Origin: Parapristionchus giblindavisi
Lineage: Eukaryota; Nematoda; Chromadorea; Rhabditida; Diplogasteridae
DNA: 64,000 bases
Assembly (NCBI GenBank): GCA_943737045.1
Contig: CALSFV010000259.1
Coordinates: 617,082 to 681,081, forward strand
Direction: 5' to 3'
Notes under the pieces: model-generated
Database searches by the model: none
What the model saw: the letters and a program-made list of their open reading frames with translations, nothing else
Told to the model about the DNA's origin: nothing
Translations under genes and position numbers: made by a program
In this document: piece after piece, positions 42,179 through 55,200 of the stretch
Position numbering within the stretch: position 1 is the stretch's first letter
Layout of the letters: every line of letters starts with the position of its first letter

Positions 42179-43486
42179 ATTGTGCCTTATGGTGTTTCGG
42201 CCGCAACTTGAGAATAACAAGTCTACAGTCCCTATTTGTGTTCTCTCCTACTCAATTCCATCACAATAGCCAGGAGGGGCAAAATGATGAGGTGGAATAA
42301 AGAGAGAAAAGACGATATGGCGTCATATTCTCCCTTACTATTACTTTCAATTCCATTGTGTGTTCCACTCTCGACTATGTTTCACTCTAAGCAGAGGAGA
42401 AGAGGAGGAAGAGATGAGGCACCTATGACCTTGTTTCGCTAGGCTGACTCCTTCATTTCTTCCTCTCTCTTTATCCCCATCACCTCCCCTTCCTCATACC
42501 TTCACTCTCTCTCTGCCACAACGTCTACCTAATCTCCCTTTCGTCCAGATATGGAAAGAGAGAAGGAGAGAGAGGAAGAGAGAGGGAAGGAGAGAGAGGA
42601 AGAGAGAGGGAAAGAGAGAAGGAGAGAGAGAGAGGGAGAGGGAGAGGAAAGAGAGGGAGAGAGAGAGACAGAGAGATAAAGAGAGAGAAGCAGACTCTCG
42701 CCTTCATTTGAATACAAGAGAACGATATCGAGATTGAAAGTGAGAAGAGGGGGAAAAGTTGATCCGGAATTCAGGAATTATTAAACACTCCCGTGCATTA
42801 TCTCCTCTCCTCTCTCTGCAAAGTGCCCACACCTTTCCAGAACCGGATCAATGGAATCATTTGCATGTACGAGATGAGAGATATGATTAATGAATTTGAA
42901 TGATCTTTGAAGATCACCGGTGGTCATAATGGTATTACCTGGAATAGCGTAAATGATTTCGCATTGTCCAAATCAATAAAAAACTTTATAAGACTTTGTT
43001 TGCATGACTGAAAATAAAAGGTATTGTGTCAGGAATCTGTCTTTTGTTGTTGAATAAATATCCCAATTCGACTAAGTCATGTGTGATCTGTAAATATACC
43101 AAAAAGTATGATAAGTAACCAAACATTTTTCTCCGAATCGATAGCGTTTCGGCAAACCCTTTACTCGATTACTCTACTTTTGCCTACTTTTATCTCTCTC
43201 TGATCGATGGGAACGATAAATCCATTCATTAGCGTTCGGTCACATAATATCATCGTATTTTGATCGTTCCCTGATTGGCTCCTCAATAATAGAAGAGAAT
43301 GAGAGGTACTATCTAGTGAACGAAATAAGATGATGAAGAAGTTGAGAGAGTGGGAGAGGGAGTTAAACAGAGGGTAAGAGATTGAACTTGTTAGAAGTTT
43401 CTTTTTAGGATAGCAGTTCTGGCAATAATAGTCGATGCTAGAGCTGTTCACTCTCTTTCGCTTTCCGAGTAAGTAATGACGGAGAG

Positions 43487-43488
43487 CA

Positions 43489-43541
<53 letters not shown>

Positions 43542-43600
43542 GAGGAGGAGGAGGAGGAGGAGGAGGAGAGGGAAGAGGGAGAGGAGGGAGAGAGTAAAAG
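43487..43600. repeat. (GA)n and (GGA)n microsatellites
   Basis: About 24 GA dinucleotides followed by an imperfect run of AGG triplets. Confidence 0.95.
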
Positions 43601-46600
43601 ACACACAGTCTCGGCTCGTTAGAAAGTGAAGGTCAAGCATTTGGGTGGAGGAGAGCATCCAATGAATTTGTGTTTAGGAATAGAATTAATGTCGAACGAA
43701 TTAAAAGAAGAATATATACATATGTAGTAGTTCGTCTCAAACAGTTTCCGAAAGATTCACCTATTTCCTGCAAGACAGAAGTTAAACAAAATTCCACAAA
43801 TTTTCAATATTAAATTGACAATATAATAGTAATAGATGTACAAGTATAGGTTTGCAAGCACGTAAAATGTAAATTATTTAAAAGAAATATGTAGGATAGT
43901 TATAGTGTGCATGCAAAAAATTCTCCATTTCGAATTTCCATGGAGTTTACCATCAAGAAGTCACCCCCCCCCCACAGTGAACACCGAAAAAAGATTGTCA
44001 GTATAGTATCCTCACGATATACAAATTTTATATCCTTACTGATTAATGAAAAATATCTCTTAGCTTTTGAAGCAACGTTTTCATTCCTTCTATGTATTGT
44101 TATTCCAGATCATAGTTGATAAGGAGTACTGGGCAGAAAAAACTGTTTATCCTCCCTTTTCTCCTTCTTCATCGTCTACAAATACTGATAGGTATCGAAA
44201 GGACACTTACAAGTGATGGGTTCGCTTCCTCCTTTCAATTTCTCTCCCTCCACCCTACCAACTATTCAGTTTCTCTACATGAAAGGGAGCAAGGAATGAA
44301 TGGAGGAAGGCACATTGAGTCCATGGTAGTGAATCTCTCATTGAAAGACTTCCAAAAGATCAGAAAGGGCACCGCTTCGACGTTACCGCAAATGACCGCA
44401 ACACAAATATGTTGAATCTTAGACACTGTCCTTTTTTCATTCCGATTGCTTCCCCTTTATATTTGAATAGCTTGACTCTACCGTGTAGAAGAGAAGGTCA
44501 ATCGGAACAGCCGATATGCGTACAGAAGGAATCCAATATAGCCTAGACAAATACGGATATGCCTTGAGACTATCTGGGAAAAAGTTGGAGAGGAAGAGGT
44601 AGAGAGAGGGGAGAGGGAGAGGAAGGTAGCTGTCTTCTACCCATCTACATGGTAAGGTGAGAAGCCAAGAATACGGTACAGAGGCCATGTTTGCTTTCAT
44701 TATTAGATATTTGATGAGAGGAGAAGACAATGATATCGTATGTTATGGATACTACGAGTCTATTAGGAAGGGTCATATTTGAATCATCTCTATCATCCCT
44801 CTCTTCCCTCCCTCCCTCCTCCCTCCCTCTTTCTCTCCCTCTCTCTCTCTCCCTCTCTCTCTCTCGTCCCTCCCTCTTCCACTCTTCCCCTCTCTCTCAG
44901 ACCTCTCACTAATGAGAAAACGATGGTGTTATATCGACAGAATGACTATCACGAAACTGTCAGGATGGACCCATTCCATTGTCTCCCGTGGATATCTGTC
45001 TCTCTCAATGTTCACACTGAACAAACAAACACATACCGTAGCCATCGTACTCTTAGTCGCGAAAAAACTGCATTTATGCGTAATCTGATCCAGTAAGATA
45101 TTACGGTACTCGTTGCCGAACCATGAACTACAGTATCCAAAGTATTTCGTGCTTTGATCGACATCGTTCCTCTACAGTAGTCACATGGTTATCTTCAATT
45201 CTTACTCGTTGGAACCCTACTCAAAGCGCCTTTACTACTATTCTCTGTGTGCCATAATGAGTGTCGATTCCTAATACGTAATGGACCGAAGCGTGGTGAA
45301 AGAGAGTTGAACCGAGAAAGGGGGTGGATAAGGAGAGAGAGGGGAGAGGGAGGGAGAGGGGAGAGCGAGGGAGAGGGAGAGAGGGAGAGAGGGAGGATGG
45401 AGGTATTTGGAATGATCCATTCCATTTTGTCCACTCTTCCTTCTTATCTGATCGGAATGCATGGGATGGTTACAGAGATTATGAAGTGATTCCTATATGG
45501 CAAGAAGAGTCTGAGATTCTATGATCACATGCTTCCTTCATTCATTAATAGATAGCACGTTTCCGTGTGATCGAATAATACAGGAAGTATCTTATTTCCA
45601 GACAATATCACATTAGCACCATGACATTATTACAGATCACTTATGTCGCTTGATTCATCCATAGGTTGTCGCGGCCTTTGAGTAATGATTATGATTATAT
45701 TAACTAATGAAGTAGACAGAATGGATAAGGTCCGGAACTCTCTCAGACCATAGGGATTAGATGGTCTTATGTAGAGGGAAGGACAGATCCATAAATGGGT
45801 CTTCATGACCGATACGTATTATGATCATAATCATCTACTTATTTTATCCGGACATGATTAGGAGAGAAAGTTCAAGGATACGTAGAAGACTCATCCATTT
45901 CTAGGAGATTGTCAACACTGGATCGTCTTGACTCCCTGTTTCTTATCCATTTGTTTTGTTTTGTTTTGTTAGTTAAATAAATATGATTCATAAATGCACA
46001 ATTTAAAAAGATGAGCGCAGTAGTTGACTTTTTATTTTATTGCTCACGAATCAAAATGTTTAAATAAAATGTTATTCAGCCGAGCTGATTTGCGTTTGCA
46101 TATCGATTTTTGCATTTCGTCGATATCGGTGTTCGTGTGTGAGATATCGGTTTGATAAGCTTACTGGACAGAGTATCATGGGTAGAGTGAATGTTTATAA
46201 CCTCTCACGTGCCTCTTATCCTACCGTCTCCTTCTCCTTCTTCATCTCTTCTTCTTCTCTCAACCGTACTCCCTAAATACTTTCTCATTCCTTGGCCATT
46301 CGTTCTCGAAACTCTTTTTACTCTTCTTCCCCCCTTTCACCTTCATCTTCTCCTCTCTCCATACAATACCTAACCCTTTCCATTTCTGCCATCCATCGTC
46401 CACTTTTCTTCATAGCCATCATCGTTCCTTTTTCAAAGCAACCAGACCTGTTTGGTCGTTCTCGAAAGAGTAACAATTCCAATATACTTTTATACTCTCT
46501 ACCTCTCCCATATGACTCACTCTCGTTTCTCATTTGATGCTTCGAAGTCGAGGAAGGGCATTTTACTATCTCCTTCTTCTTTCTCTCTCTTTGTCTCGCA

Positions 46601-49600
46601 GTGTACATATTATCAAACTCGAAAGTTCACGCTGATCAGTGACCACTTTTTGTTGTGATGAACAGAAACATTGAGCACTTTCCACTGGGTTACTGTAGGT
46701 TACTGTATGTTTCACGGTTACTGTCGTTTCTTGCTTCAGACATCGTGACCGCTTCACCATCCTCTCCTATTCTTTTCTCACAACCTATCAATCTAAACGA
46801 AAACATGCATCGATATCGTTTGTCCATCATCGAAATGTCACATGTTTCTAGCGATGTCGATGACATATAGGGATGACGCGAGGATTACTGTAGTTATTTG
46901 GTAGACGGTAAGCGTTTAGGTGTAAAGGAATGCTCGAACGTTACTTACTACCGTCGTTCATCCGGAATGGCTCTCTCTATCTATCTCTTATTGGATGGGG
47001 TGAAGGCCACAAACCGTACAGAAGAAAAGGAAAAGAAGGAATTTACTCATACGACTTACCTAGGTAGCATCGTTCTCTCTATCCTATGTGCAACTTCCCC
47101 CCATCTATCTAATGCTCTATCTCCTCCTCCTCCCTCTCTCGCTCTCTCCCCCTCTCCAACTTCCTATCTCTCTCCCTCTCTCCCCACTCAACTGTGCTCT
47201 CTTTAGACCGTTCAAGGATGTCTCGGCAGTTTTGCATTTACAATGATGAAAGAGCGCGCGAAACTCCACAAAGACATATCAGAAACTGAGAGAGAGAAGG
47301 AGGAGACAGCCTGAAATTGGAGCTGTTATGGTGAATGGAATCGAAACACATAACGAGTACCGAATGTGTAACCGTTTTCACGGAACCGACAACTTCTCTC
47401 ATGAATCATTTGTCATGTCCACCATCGATTGGTCAAATTTCATACTGTTAACAAAACCTATTTCATCATACGATAAGGCGACAAGAACCCCTCATCAATT
47501 ATGTTTCATCCATCAATCCATTCGTTTCGCAGTTTTTGACAGCGGAATTCAGATTGATTTCCGTTTAGTGACCGTGAGTTATTCAAGGTGAACACTGATG
47601 GCAATTCCCCTGTTCGCATTCTCTCATTCATTCCCTATTATGTATCTTGATTGGTTACGCCCCTCTCTCGTTACTCCTGTAACTAATCTCTCAACGGATA
47701 ACTCATTCCAAATGTTTCGATCACTCAATCGTTCTTCACTCTCTTTCTTGTCTCCGTCTTTCATCCGTTTCTTCGTTCATCGTCCCTTTCATTTCCATCT
47801 CCTTTCGTACTTTTTCTCCCCCTTCCCCATCTTCTTCTCCTCTCCAACAAACACATGTGCACAGACTACGGTAGAATGTGACTAAATAGAGAGGAAAGTA
47901 ATGGAGATAAGGATAGAGTGTGACAGCTACTCGGAGGATGAGAACAACAATGGTATTGGAACCTAAGACGAAAAATATAAGAGGGATATTAAAGGGTTTC
48001 ATCATTTTGCTCTTACCACGAGAAAATTTCATACCATCGCTTGCTATTTTCGAAGAAAGGACATGGTACATAGTTTGCTACCCCGGGCTTATGCCGTCAT
48101 ACTGGTATAGATGATTCTTTCGTGCTATGGATATGAATGAATCAGGTAGACATAGAGATGTAGAGGGGGAAGGTAGACACGCAGTTGAAAAGAGTAGCAC
48201 ACGGCCGCTTATGAGCAGATTTAGTATGGATTGGGAGCGGAAACGGAGCGGTTGCTACCAAGATTATCTACGGAGAGAGAGGAGAGGAATGGAGAGAGAG
48301 ATAACTGTACTCTATCTCTCTCTCTACCTTTCCGGCATATATCCGATCAGTGGTAGGCTTTCCGATATATCCTCCAATTCCTACATCGCTTCTCTCTCTC
48401 TCAATCCCATGCTCATACAGTAAATCCCAGTCCTTTCATACCGATTTTAGTGCGATATCGCCATTTTCCGTCCTTTTTATACTTTAGATCGGATAGTACC
48501 GAAACCTAATCGTTATCAGTACTTACGCAATGTCATTAAAGTCACGAGATCGTTTTATTGGTCCAAAAAAATCTGGGATTACTAACTAAACCGGTGAGTC
48601 AGGATACAGTATCCTCTGGTTGATGGAAATGACGATATGATTGTGTATGATATCATTGTCCTTCTTTTGCTTCTTCTTCTTCTTATTCTCATTCATTCTT
48701 TCTATTCTTCTTCTTTTGACTCAATCTATCTCTTTCCCTTTCATTGTTCCTTCGAGAGAGGGAGGTTGGCAGTACAGCCATACTACAATAGGCATACTTT
48801 CACTTACAATCTCTCTCTTCCTCCCTCTCCCCTCTCTCCTTCCCTCCCCTCTCCCCTCTCCCTCTCCCTCTTCCTCTCTCTCCCTCTCACTCCTTTTCCC
48901 TCGCCCTCCTCCATACTCTCCCTTTCAATCCTCCTACCTTTGCCCTCTCCCTCTCACTTTCTCGACTTCTCAACCTGTTTCATTCTTCATCAGTGACCGG
49001 TCTCTCTCTCAGTCCCGACAAGGACGTCAAGAAAAGCATAGAGAGAGGAGGGAGGAAAGGTGTTTAGCAACAAAGGACACATCTTGTACCTCTGATTGTC
49101 CTCGAGATGGTGACTCCGCCCATTTATGACGTTTCCGTCGGGAAGAGCATTGACTCCTTGTGTGTAAGTGTGTAAGAATAAAGGTGGTCTAACTCCTCCC
49201 CCCTTCATCGTTCTGTTCCTTCTCATTCATGGACTCGCTCATACATGGAAGGGTGTCAGCACACTCATTGGTGTACTCTTCCATCATCCTTTCATTGATT
49301 ATCTCGTTACCGTACTCAAACACTTACCGTATTCCCCGATATCATTCGTTGTTTGATCTCAAGGATTACTGTAGCTCTTGCTCCCTGTTCGTGCTAGGAC
49401 ACGTGATTATCTTTTTTGTGTGTGCGGAGAATCCGCTCTTTCATCCCATGAATCCTCTCCCTGGGAATTCGTATTCATAAATATTATTATTATATGATAA
49501 AAGCCTTGTCCAATATCCCTGACTGTGTGAAAGGATCATGCTTCTTCATAATAGAGGGGGGAGGAAGGGAGGATGGATGGGGGGAGGAGAAGTAGGGAAG

Positions 49601-49997
49601 GGATGAAGACATAGAGGATAGATGGCATTCATCACTATATCATCTTCTGTTACCATGCTCATTCCTATTATATTTCTATTTATCTATCCGTATATTCATC
49701 CCTTAAGGGAATCAGCCACCATTTTTAGTCGTCGCCGTTTTATTCTCTCTCTCTCACTCTTTCGGTTGATTATTGTTGACGCTCCTTGCTTCTGTTTCAG
49801 TCTATCGTCATTTAGAACGCTTCCTCTCCCCCTCCCATCTACCTCTCCCTCTCCCTTTCCCTCTCTCTCTCCCTCTCTCCAACAGTAAATGATGAGCTCC
49901 TGCTCATCTTCTCCATAATAATACCATCACATTGTCATAATAAGGATCGACGACGATAATGGAGCTTACGGGCTGTACGGATATCTTCATCTAGCTA

Positions 49998-50002
<5 letters not shown>

Positions 50003-50070
<68 letters not shown>
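50003..50070. repeat. (CT)n microsatellite
   Basis: About 33 uninterrupted CT dinucleotides. Confidence 0.95.
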
Positions 50071-50073
<3 letters not shown>

Positions 50074-52251
50074 TCTTATTTTCAGTCTCTCCATCATCGT
50101 TCGACCATCTCCTTCACCTTCCTGACAGATACTGTACGGGGTCTCCACAATCTCTCCTTGAGCTTCTCTCCGGTCATTTCTCATGCTTTCATTCTTCCGG
50201 AGATGACCTTCTCAAATGAATAAGTCGAAGCAGGTTTCCCTTTCTCGACAATCTCTCCCTCTCCCTCTGCCTCCCCACGCTCTCGAGGGCATATATTCAA
50301 TTCCTCTGGTAGGATCATCTCTCTCCTCTGCGCCATGGTCATTTCCCTATTTAATCTTGAACCGGGTCTCACTCCTCTCTCCCTCTACCCTTTCTCCCTC
50401 TCTCCCCTCACTCTCCTCTCGCCCCTCGCAACTTCACTTTCACTGGTTATCCATATAGGAATCACCTGTCGTGGGGGCTCGTAGTCCTTTCACTACATCG
50501 AGGAAGGGCTCCTTGAATTTCCACACCATTTTCACCTGCCATTGAAGTCTTATTCCACTACGTCCCAGTATACACTCTCTCATAGACCCGTCATGGTCCA
50601 CAGACAGCATATCCTCTTCGTCGTCTTCTTCTTCCATCTTTTGTCGTCGAGTTTACCTAAGGAAAGGACTTGGAAAGGTCAATGATGCCGATGGGGCTTT
50701 ACTCCACCCAGTCAATCTTCCCCGTATTTGTCAACGGGTGAACGGCGGCATATCCTCTCCTCTCTCCCTCTTCCTCTCTCTCCTTCTCTCTCTCCATCTC
50801 CCTCTCTCTCCCTATCTCTTGATACTTCTATCTCTCCAACCCCCTGAAAGAAGAGGAGGAGCAGCGATGGATTTAGGTGGCTGACAAACATGACATGAAG
50901 AGGTCAGTCGAGATGGGCAGTAAGGTAGAGGATGGGGAGGGGAGGGGGGAGGAGGAGAAGGGAGGGAGGAGGAGGGTGGACGGAAGGAGACTGTGCCCTT
51001 CTGAGGTATTTGTGTATGTAGTCGGAGTAGTCCATCGACTAGAGTTCTTCTTCATTATCATCCTCTCTTTTTTCCCCATCAGCACATATATATCATCATT
51101 ATTATATATCCATTATCACCCTCTCTCGTATCCTTATCTCCGCTGATCTTTCCACAATCGAGAGCTTTTACTCTACTCAGACCTTATCAAACCATATCTT
51201 CTCACATCTCCCCTGATAATGCCATACCATGATAATATACTTATAATACAGCACACACACAGAGAAGAGTCATTAGAAAGGGGGAGGATTCTCCCCTCTT
51301 CCTCCCTCTCTGTCTCTGTGTCTATCCCCCCTTCTCGAGGTACGGGGCAAGTTATATACAGCTTCTATAATGGTATGATGATTTGAGTAGGCGGACGTCA
51401 GAATGAGGACTCTCCAGAGAATAACAACGATGTAGACTACTGTAGCGGAGCTTCGTGTCCAATTCGGGAAAGTGGGAGGAGCCTATGGGGGGGGGGGGTG
51501 CATGATCCACCCCTCTTGACTTAGACAGTTTACCTGTGGAATGGACGAATGGCAGTTAAAGGGAGGGGAAAGACCTCTTCTTCCTCCTTTGCCCTTGTAT
51601 TCCTCTTGTCCTTCAAAAACATTTTTGACTACTTCGTTCCATCTTTTCTATGCTCTCCATCATCTCCATCCAATTACTCAATTACTGTTGCGATTCATAA
51701 CAATTTTCATCGACCTCGCCGCTTTTTTGCACTAATTAAGCTTTTTTGTCGCCGACAGCCAAAAGAGTATAATAGTTCATGAATATTCGCCATTTCCTGT
51801 CAGTCTCATTCCCAGATATTATACTTGCTGTGTATCATCTCTCTCCGTTATCACGTCGTGGGGTATAAGGTCTAATTATCCGTTCCCGCTACCTCTGGAC
51901 GAGAGTGAGAGAGAGAGAGGCATACTACCAAGGAGGATCTGAAGCACGAGTTGTGTGCCTGCTAATTTTCCAGACTAAATCTCCTTTGCCTACCTCTTAT
52001 CTTTACTCAAATTTACCCCTTTTCCTCTCTTCTTCTACTTCTTCTTCTTCAGTCTTCCATATCTAAATATCACCTGTGCGTGAATCCATATACAACTTGT
52101 TTGATCTCTCACATTTTGTCGCGTCAGACCTACCGTAATCCACACGCTATCGTATTCCTACCGTATTCCATATGTGTTTTTGCAGACCGATCGATTGATC
52201 TACAGTATCCTGTGTCTAATCACGGTTTCGACTACAACATCTACAGCAGAC

Positions 52252-55200
52252 ATGGACGCTAACTGCTGTGCGGAGTGTGGTTTCACCACCACCAACATTT
52301 CTGCCTTCACCACACACGTCGAGCAGCACGAAGAGGACCAGAAGACCGTCGTCAAGGTATACCGGTTTACCATTTTGATTAACCACTTTTCGTTAACCAT
52401 TACCCATATTTGTTCCCGAATTGGTTTCCATACTTGTTGATCACGCGCCGTTCTCCGTTGTCTACATGCACAATCTCAACTCTTTTTCGTTCAACTCTCT
52501 CCATTCTTAACATTTTCTCTCACTCTTGAATTACCGATCCGCGTTAAGGTTTCCCAGTAAAATTGCCGAACGAGTTTTGCGTCTACTCCTTCTTTTATTC
52601 TCATTCAACCCTTCTCTTTCCTATCCAAAACATCTCTCTCTCTCTCTCTCGACAAAAGTGCAATATAAGAGACTGTATGATGATGCATGCGCTTGTTAGA
52701 GATTGTTACCAAACATTGTCGACGCAATTTATAGCTGATGCTTCTTCTTCCTCTTGTACTTGTAACATTTGACCACTTATCAAGAGAGAGTGAGAGAATT
52801 GGCACTTCTTTGTGTACCAGTGTACACTGAGTCTCTTTGTGCCATATACCATATACCGTCATCTTCCTTCTTCTACTTCTTCTTTTTCTTCTCGAGGAGG
52901 CAGCTTCGCCCATGTCTTAGGCCACGCCCATTCCTTAGGATGGAGGAAGGGAGGGAAAGGTGAAAGGGGGAAGAAAGGACCGTGCCCCTCTCAATTCCAT
53001 TCACTTTCCTTCAGAGGCAAGGGAACAGCCGACCTTGGACAGGGGAGGAAGAGAGAGGAAGATGGAAGGAGAGGGGGAGAGAGTATTGGAGTGTAAGCAC
53101 AGATTCTCAATGAATTAATGGGGTTGAATAGTCTTTGTCTTCCCTTTTTATTCTATTCCATCCGTTGCCCTTCTTCTTCATGTCTAAGGACGATGGAATG
53201 CCATTGAGCACAGCCCCACACTTTTTCTGGCCTTACCATCCACCTCCCTTCTATGATCAAATGCAAAGGTTTCGAAAAAATGGTAATTGAATTACCACGA
53301 GCGGAAAGATGCGAGAGGAAGAGCAGACGGAGATAACAAGAATAAGAGGGGAATAGGGTAGGAGTACTAAAGAGTAACTGTACTTGTATGAGATCTGAGC
53401 GGGGGGAATCTCTAAGGATTACTAGGACATGTATAAAAGAATACGTCAACCATCACTAATGGCTTCGTTTCCGTCGCTCCTGAGGGACCATCGAGAACTC
53501 TGTTGTGTATCAGAATAGCCATAATGACAATTTGTATTGTGCGAAAACATCGCCGAGGACAAAGCGTAGGTAGGCAGAAGATGATATCATGCGGAATATT
53601 AAATAGCCTCGGTTTGTTTGCTGATAAAGATATTCCTGACATCTAATTACACAGCGCTCAATCATAGCTTAGAGAATTTCGAGTCCTCTGCCTTCACGGC
53701 CTTCCGAGGCCAATCTCTTCTATATTCTCTGCTCTCCACACCTGCCAACTCTCTCGCAACATCTTTCTCGCTTTCTTGTCGTGCGTAGGTGCTTGCTACA
53801 ATCCATTCCAGTGTATCCAATCCAGTATATAAACCAAGTCTCCAGATCTCATACATATAGCTAATCCTCGTCATCCTACCGTAACCCAGTCTTCCTAGCC
53901 TACCGTAATCCACAGTAACCATGGTTGCCTATGACACTATGCTCTACTTTCTTCAGACTGAATGGTGTTCGGCGGCGTCATCGGGAGGAGAGATGTCTCC
54001 GACGTCATCACCTCCTCTCGCCTCCAATATAGACATTGATGAAGAGATGAAGACCGCCCTCTTGACTACCGTACTCCGACCTCTCGATGGAATACTCACT
54101 GCTTCTTCATCTAATGGATCCGATGAGGTAATCAATTAATTATTTAATTAATTATTGATCTTCAAAAAATAATTAATTTTAAATAAATAAATTATTCTCT
54201 AGGAAAAGATGATCTGTTCTTCGTCATCTTCCTCTGGTAGTGTGTCCCCTAACGAGGGAGAGGTCACATCGATCAATGCTGCCACCCAAGCTATGATGCA
54301 TGCCAACAAGATGTTGATGGAAGCATCGGTGGGTATCCATTGACTAGAGATCAAAGATCAATGTCCAATTCAGATGCCTCTTACTCCGGAAACGGTGAAG
54401 AAGTCCAACAAGGCCATGCACGTCTGTCCTCACTGTAACTTCACCACATTCATGAGCCAGCACATGAAGAGTCACTTGGTAAGGAATACTTAGTGTACTT
54501 AAGGCACCTTAAGAAGACTTAACTTAAGATACCTTCTTAAGCCAAAGAATCTGTCAGACAAAGGAGGGGTTCGTTGACCCTGGTCTATCTCTGCGGGGTG
54601 GAACGAATACTGTGTGTGTGTATGTTTGTTAGTTGGGATGAACTGACAGGAAGTCGAGACGGTGGAGACCAAGAAGAACCTCTCCTTGTTTGTAGAACAC
54701 TATCTCCCTATATCTTCCTCTATACGAAAAGACGTGAGGCTCACAAGGGAACAGAGAGCGAGGGAGAGATGGGAATAACAACTGAACCAGGCAGTGTAGG
54801 AGAGGCTACAGTAATCGCGTGTGGAGAGATAGAGTGGAAGAGCGTGGGCGGTTTAGTCGTTTGCTACAAACTCTCATACAAGGATATCTGGAAATCGGGA
54901 ATATACCGAGGGGATTAAAATGGAGAAGTGGATAGAGTATTTCATCCATAATCGTCCGCGTATAATACCGTGTATCTTTTGTAACTGATCTAGAGATATT
55001 GTTATACTGTGCAGAGTGAACAATGGAGGGTGAACTGGCGTATTGTCTTGCTATTAGCGCGCGCTGCACTTTTGGAATTTACGCGTTAGAAGGACGTTTT
55101 TACACACATACTCACGCGCACGATCAGAGAGAACAACGAACAATATACACACGGAGACAATTAATAGTTCCTGTCTGTTCAAAAGCCTTCCTTGTCTTAG

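Larger units (their letters stand above)
42179..52251. other. 10-kb gene-poor region upstream of the zinc-finger gene
   Basis: Open frames here are products of GA/CT tracts and show no domain. Notable content: purine or pyrimidine tracts (42545-42690, 43487-43600, 44800-44900, 45310-45400, 48810-48970, 50003-50070, 50755-50820), scattered GGATTACTGTAG-like motifs and a dispersed repeat near 43800-43880. Long non-coding flanks are common around developmental transcription factors, so a regulatory role is inferred. Confidence 0.5.

Noticed and set aside
42525..45524. Long open frames rich in Leu/Ser/Pro or Arg/Glu/Gly
   Set aside because: They are translations of GA/CT tracts, occur on both strands and have no splice structure or domain.
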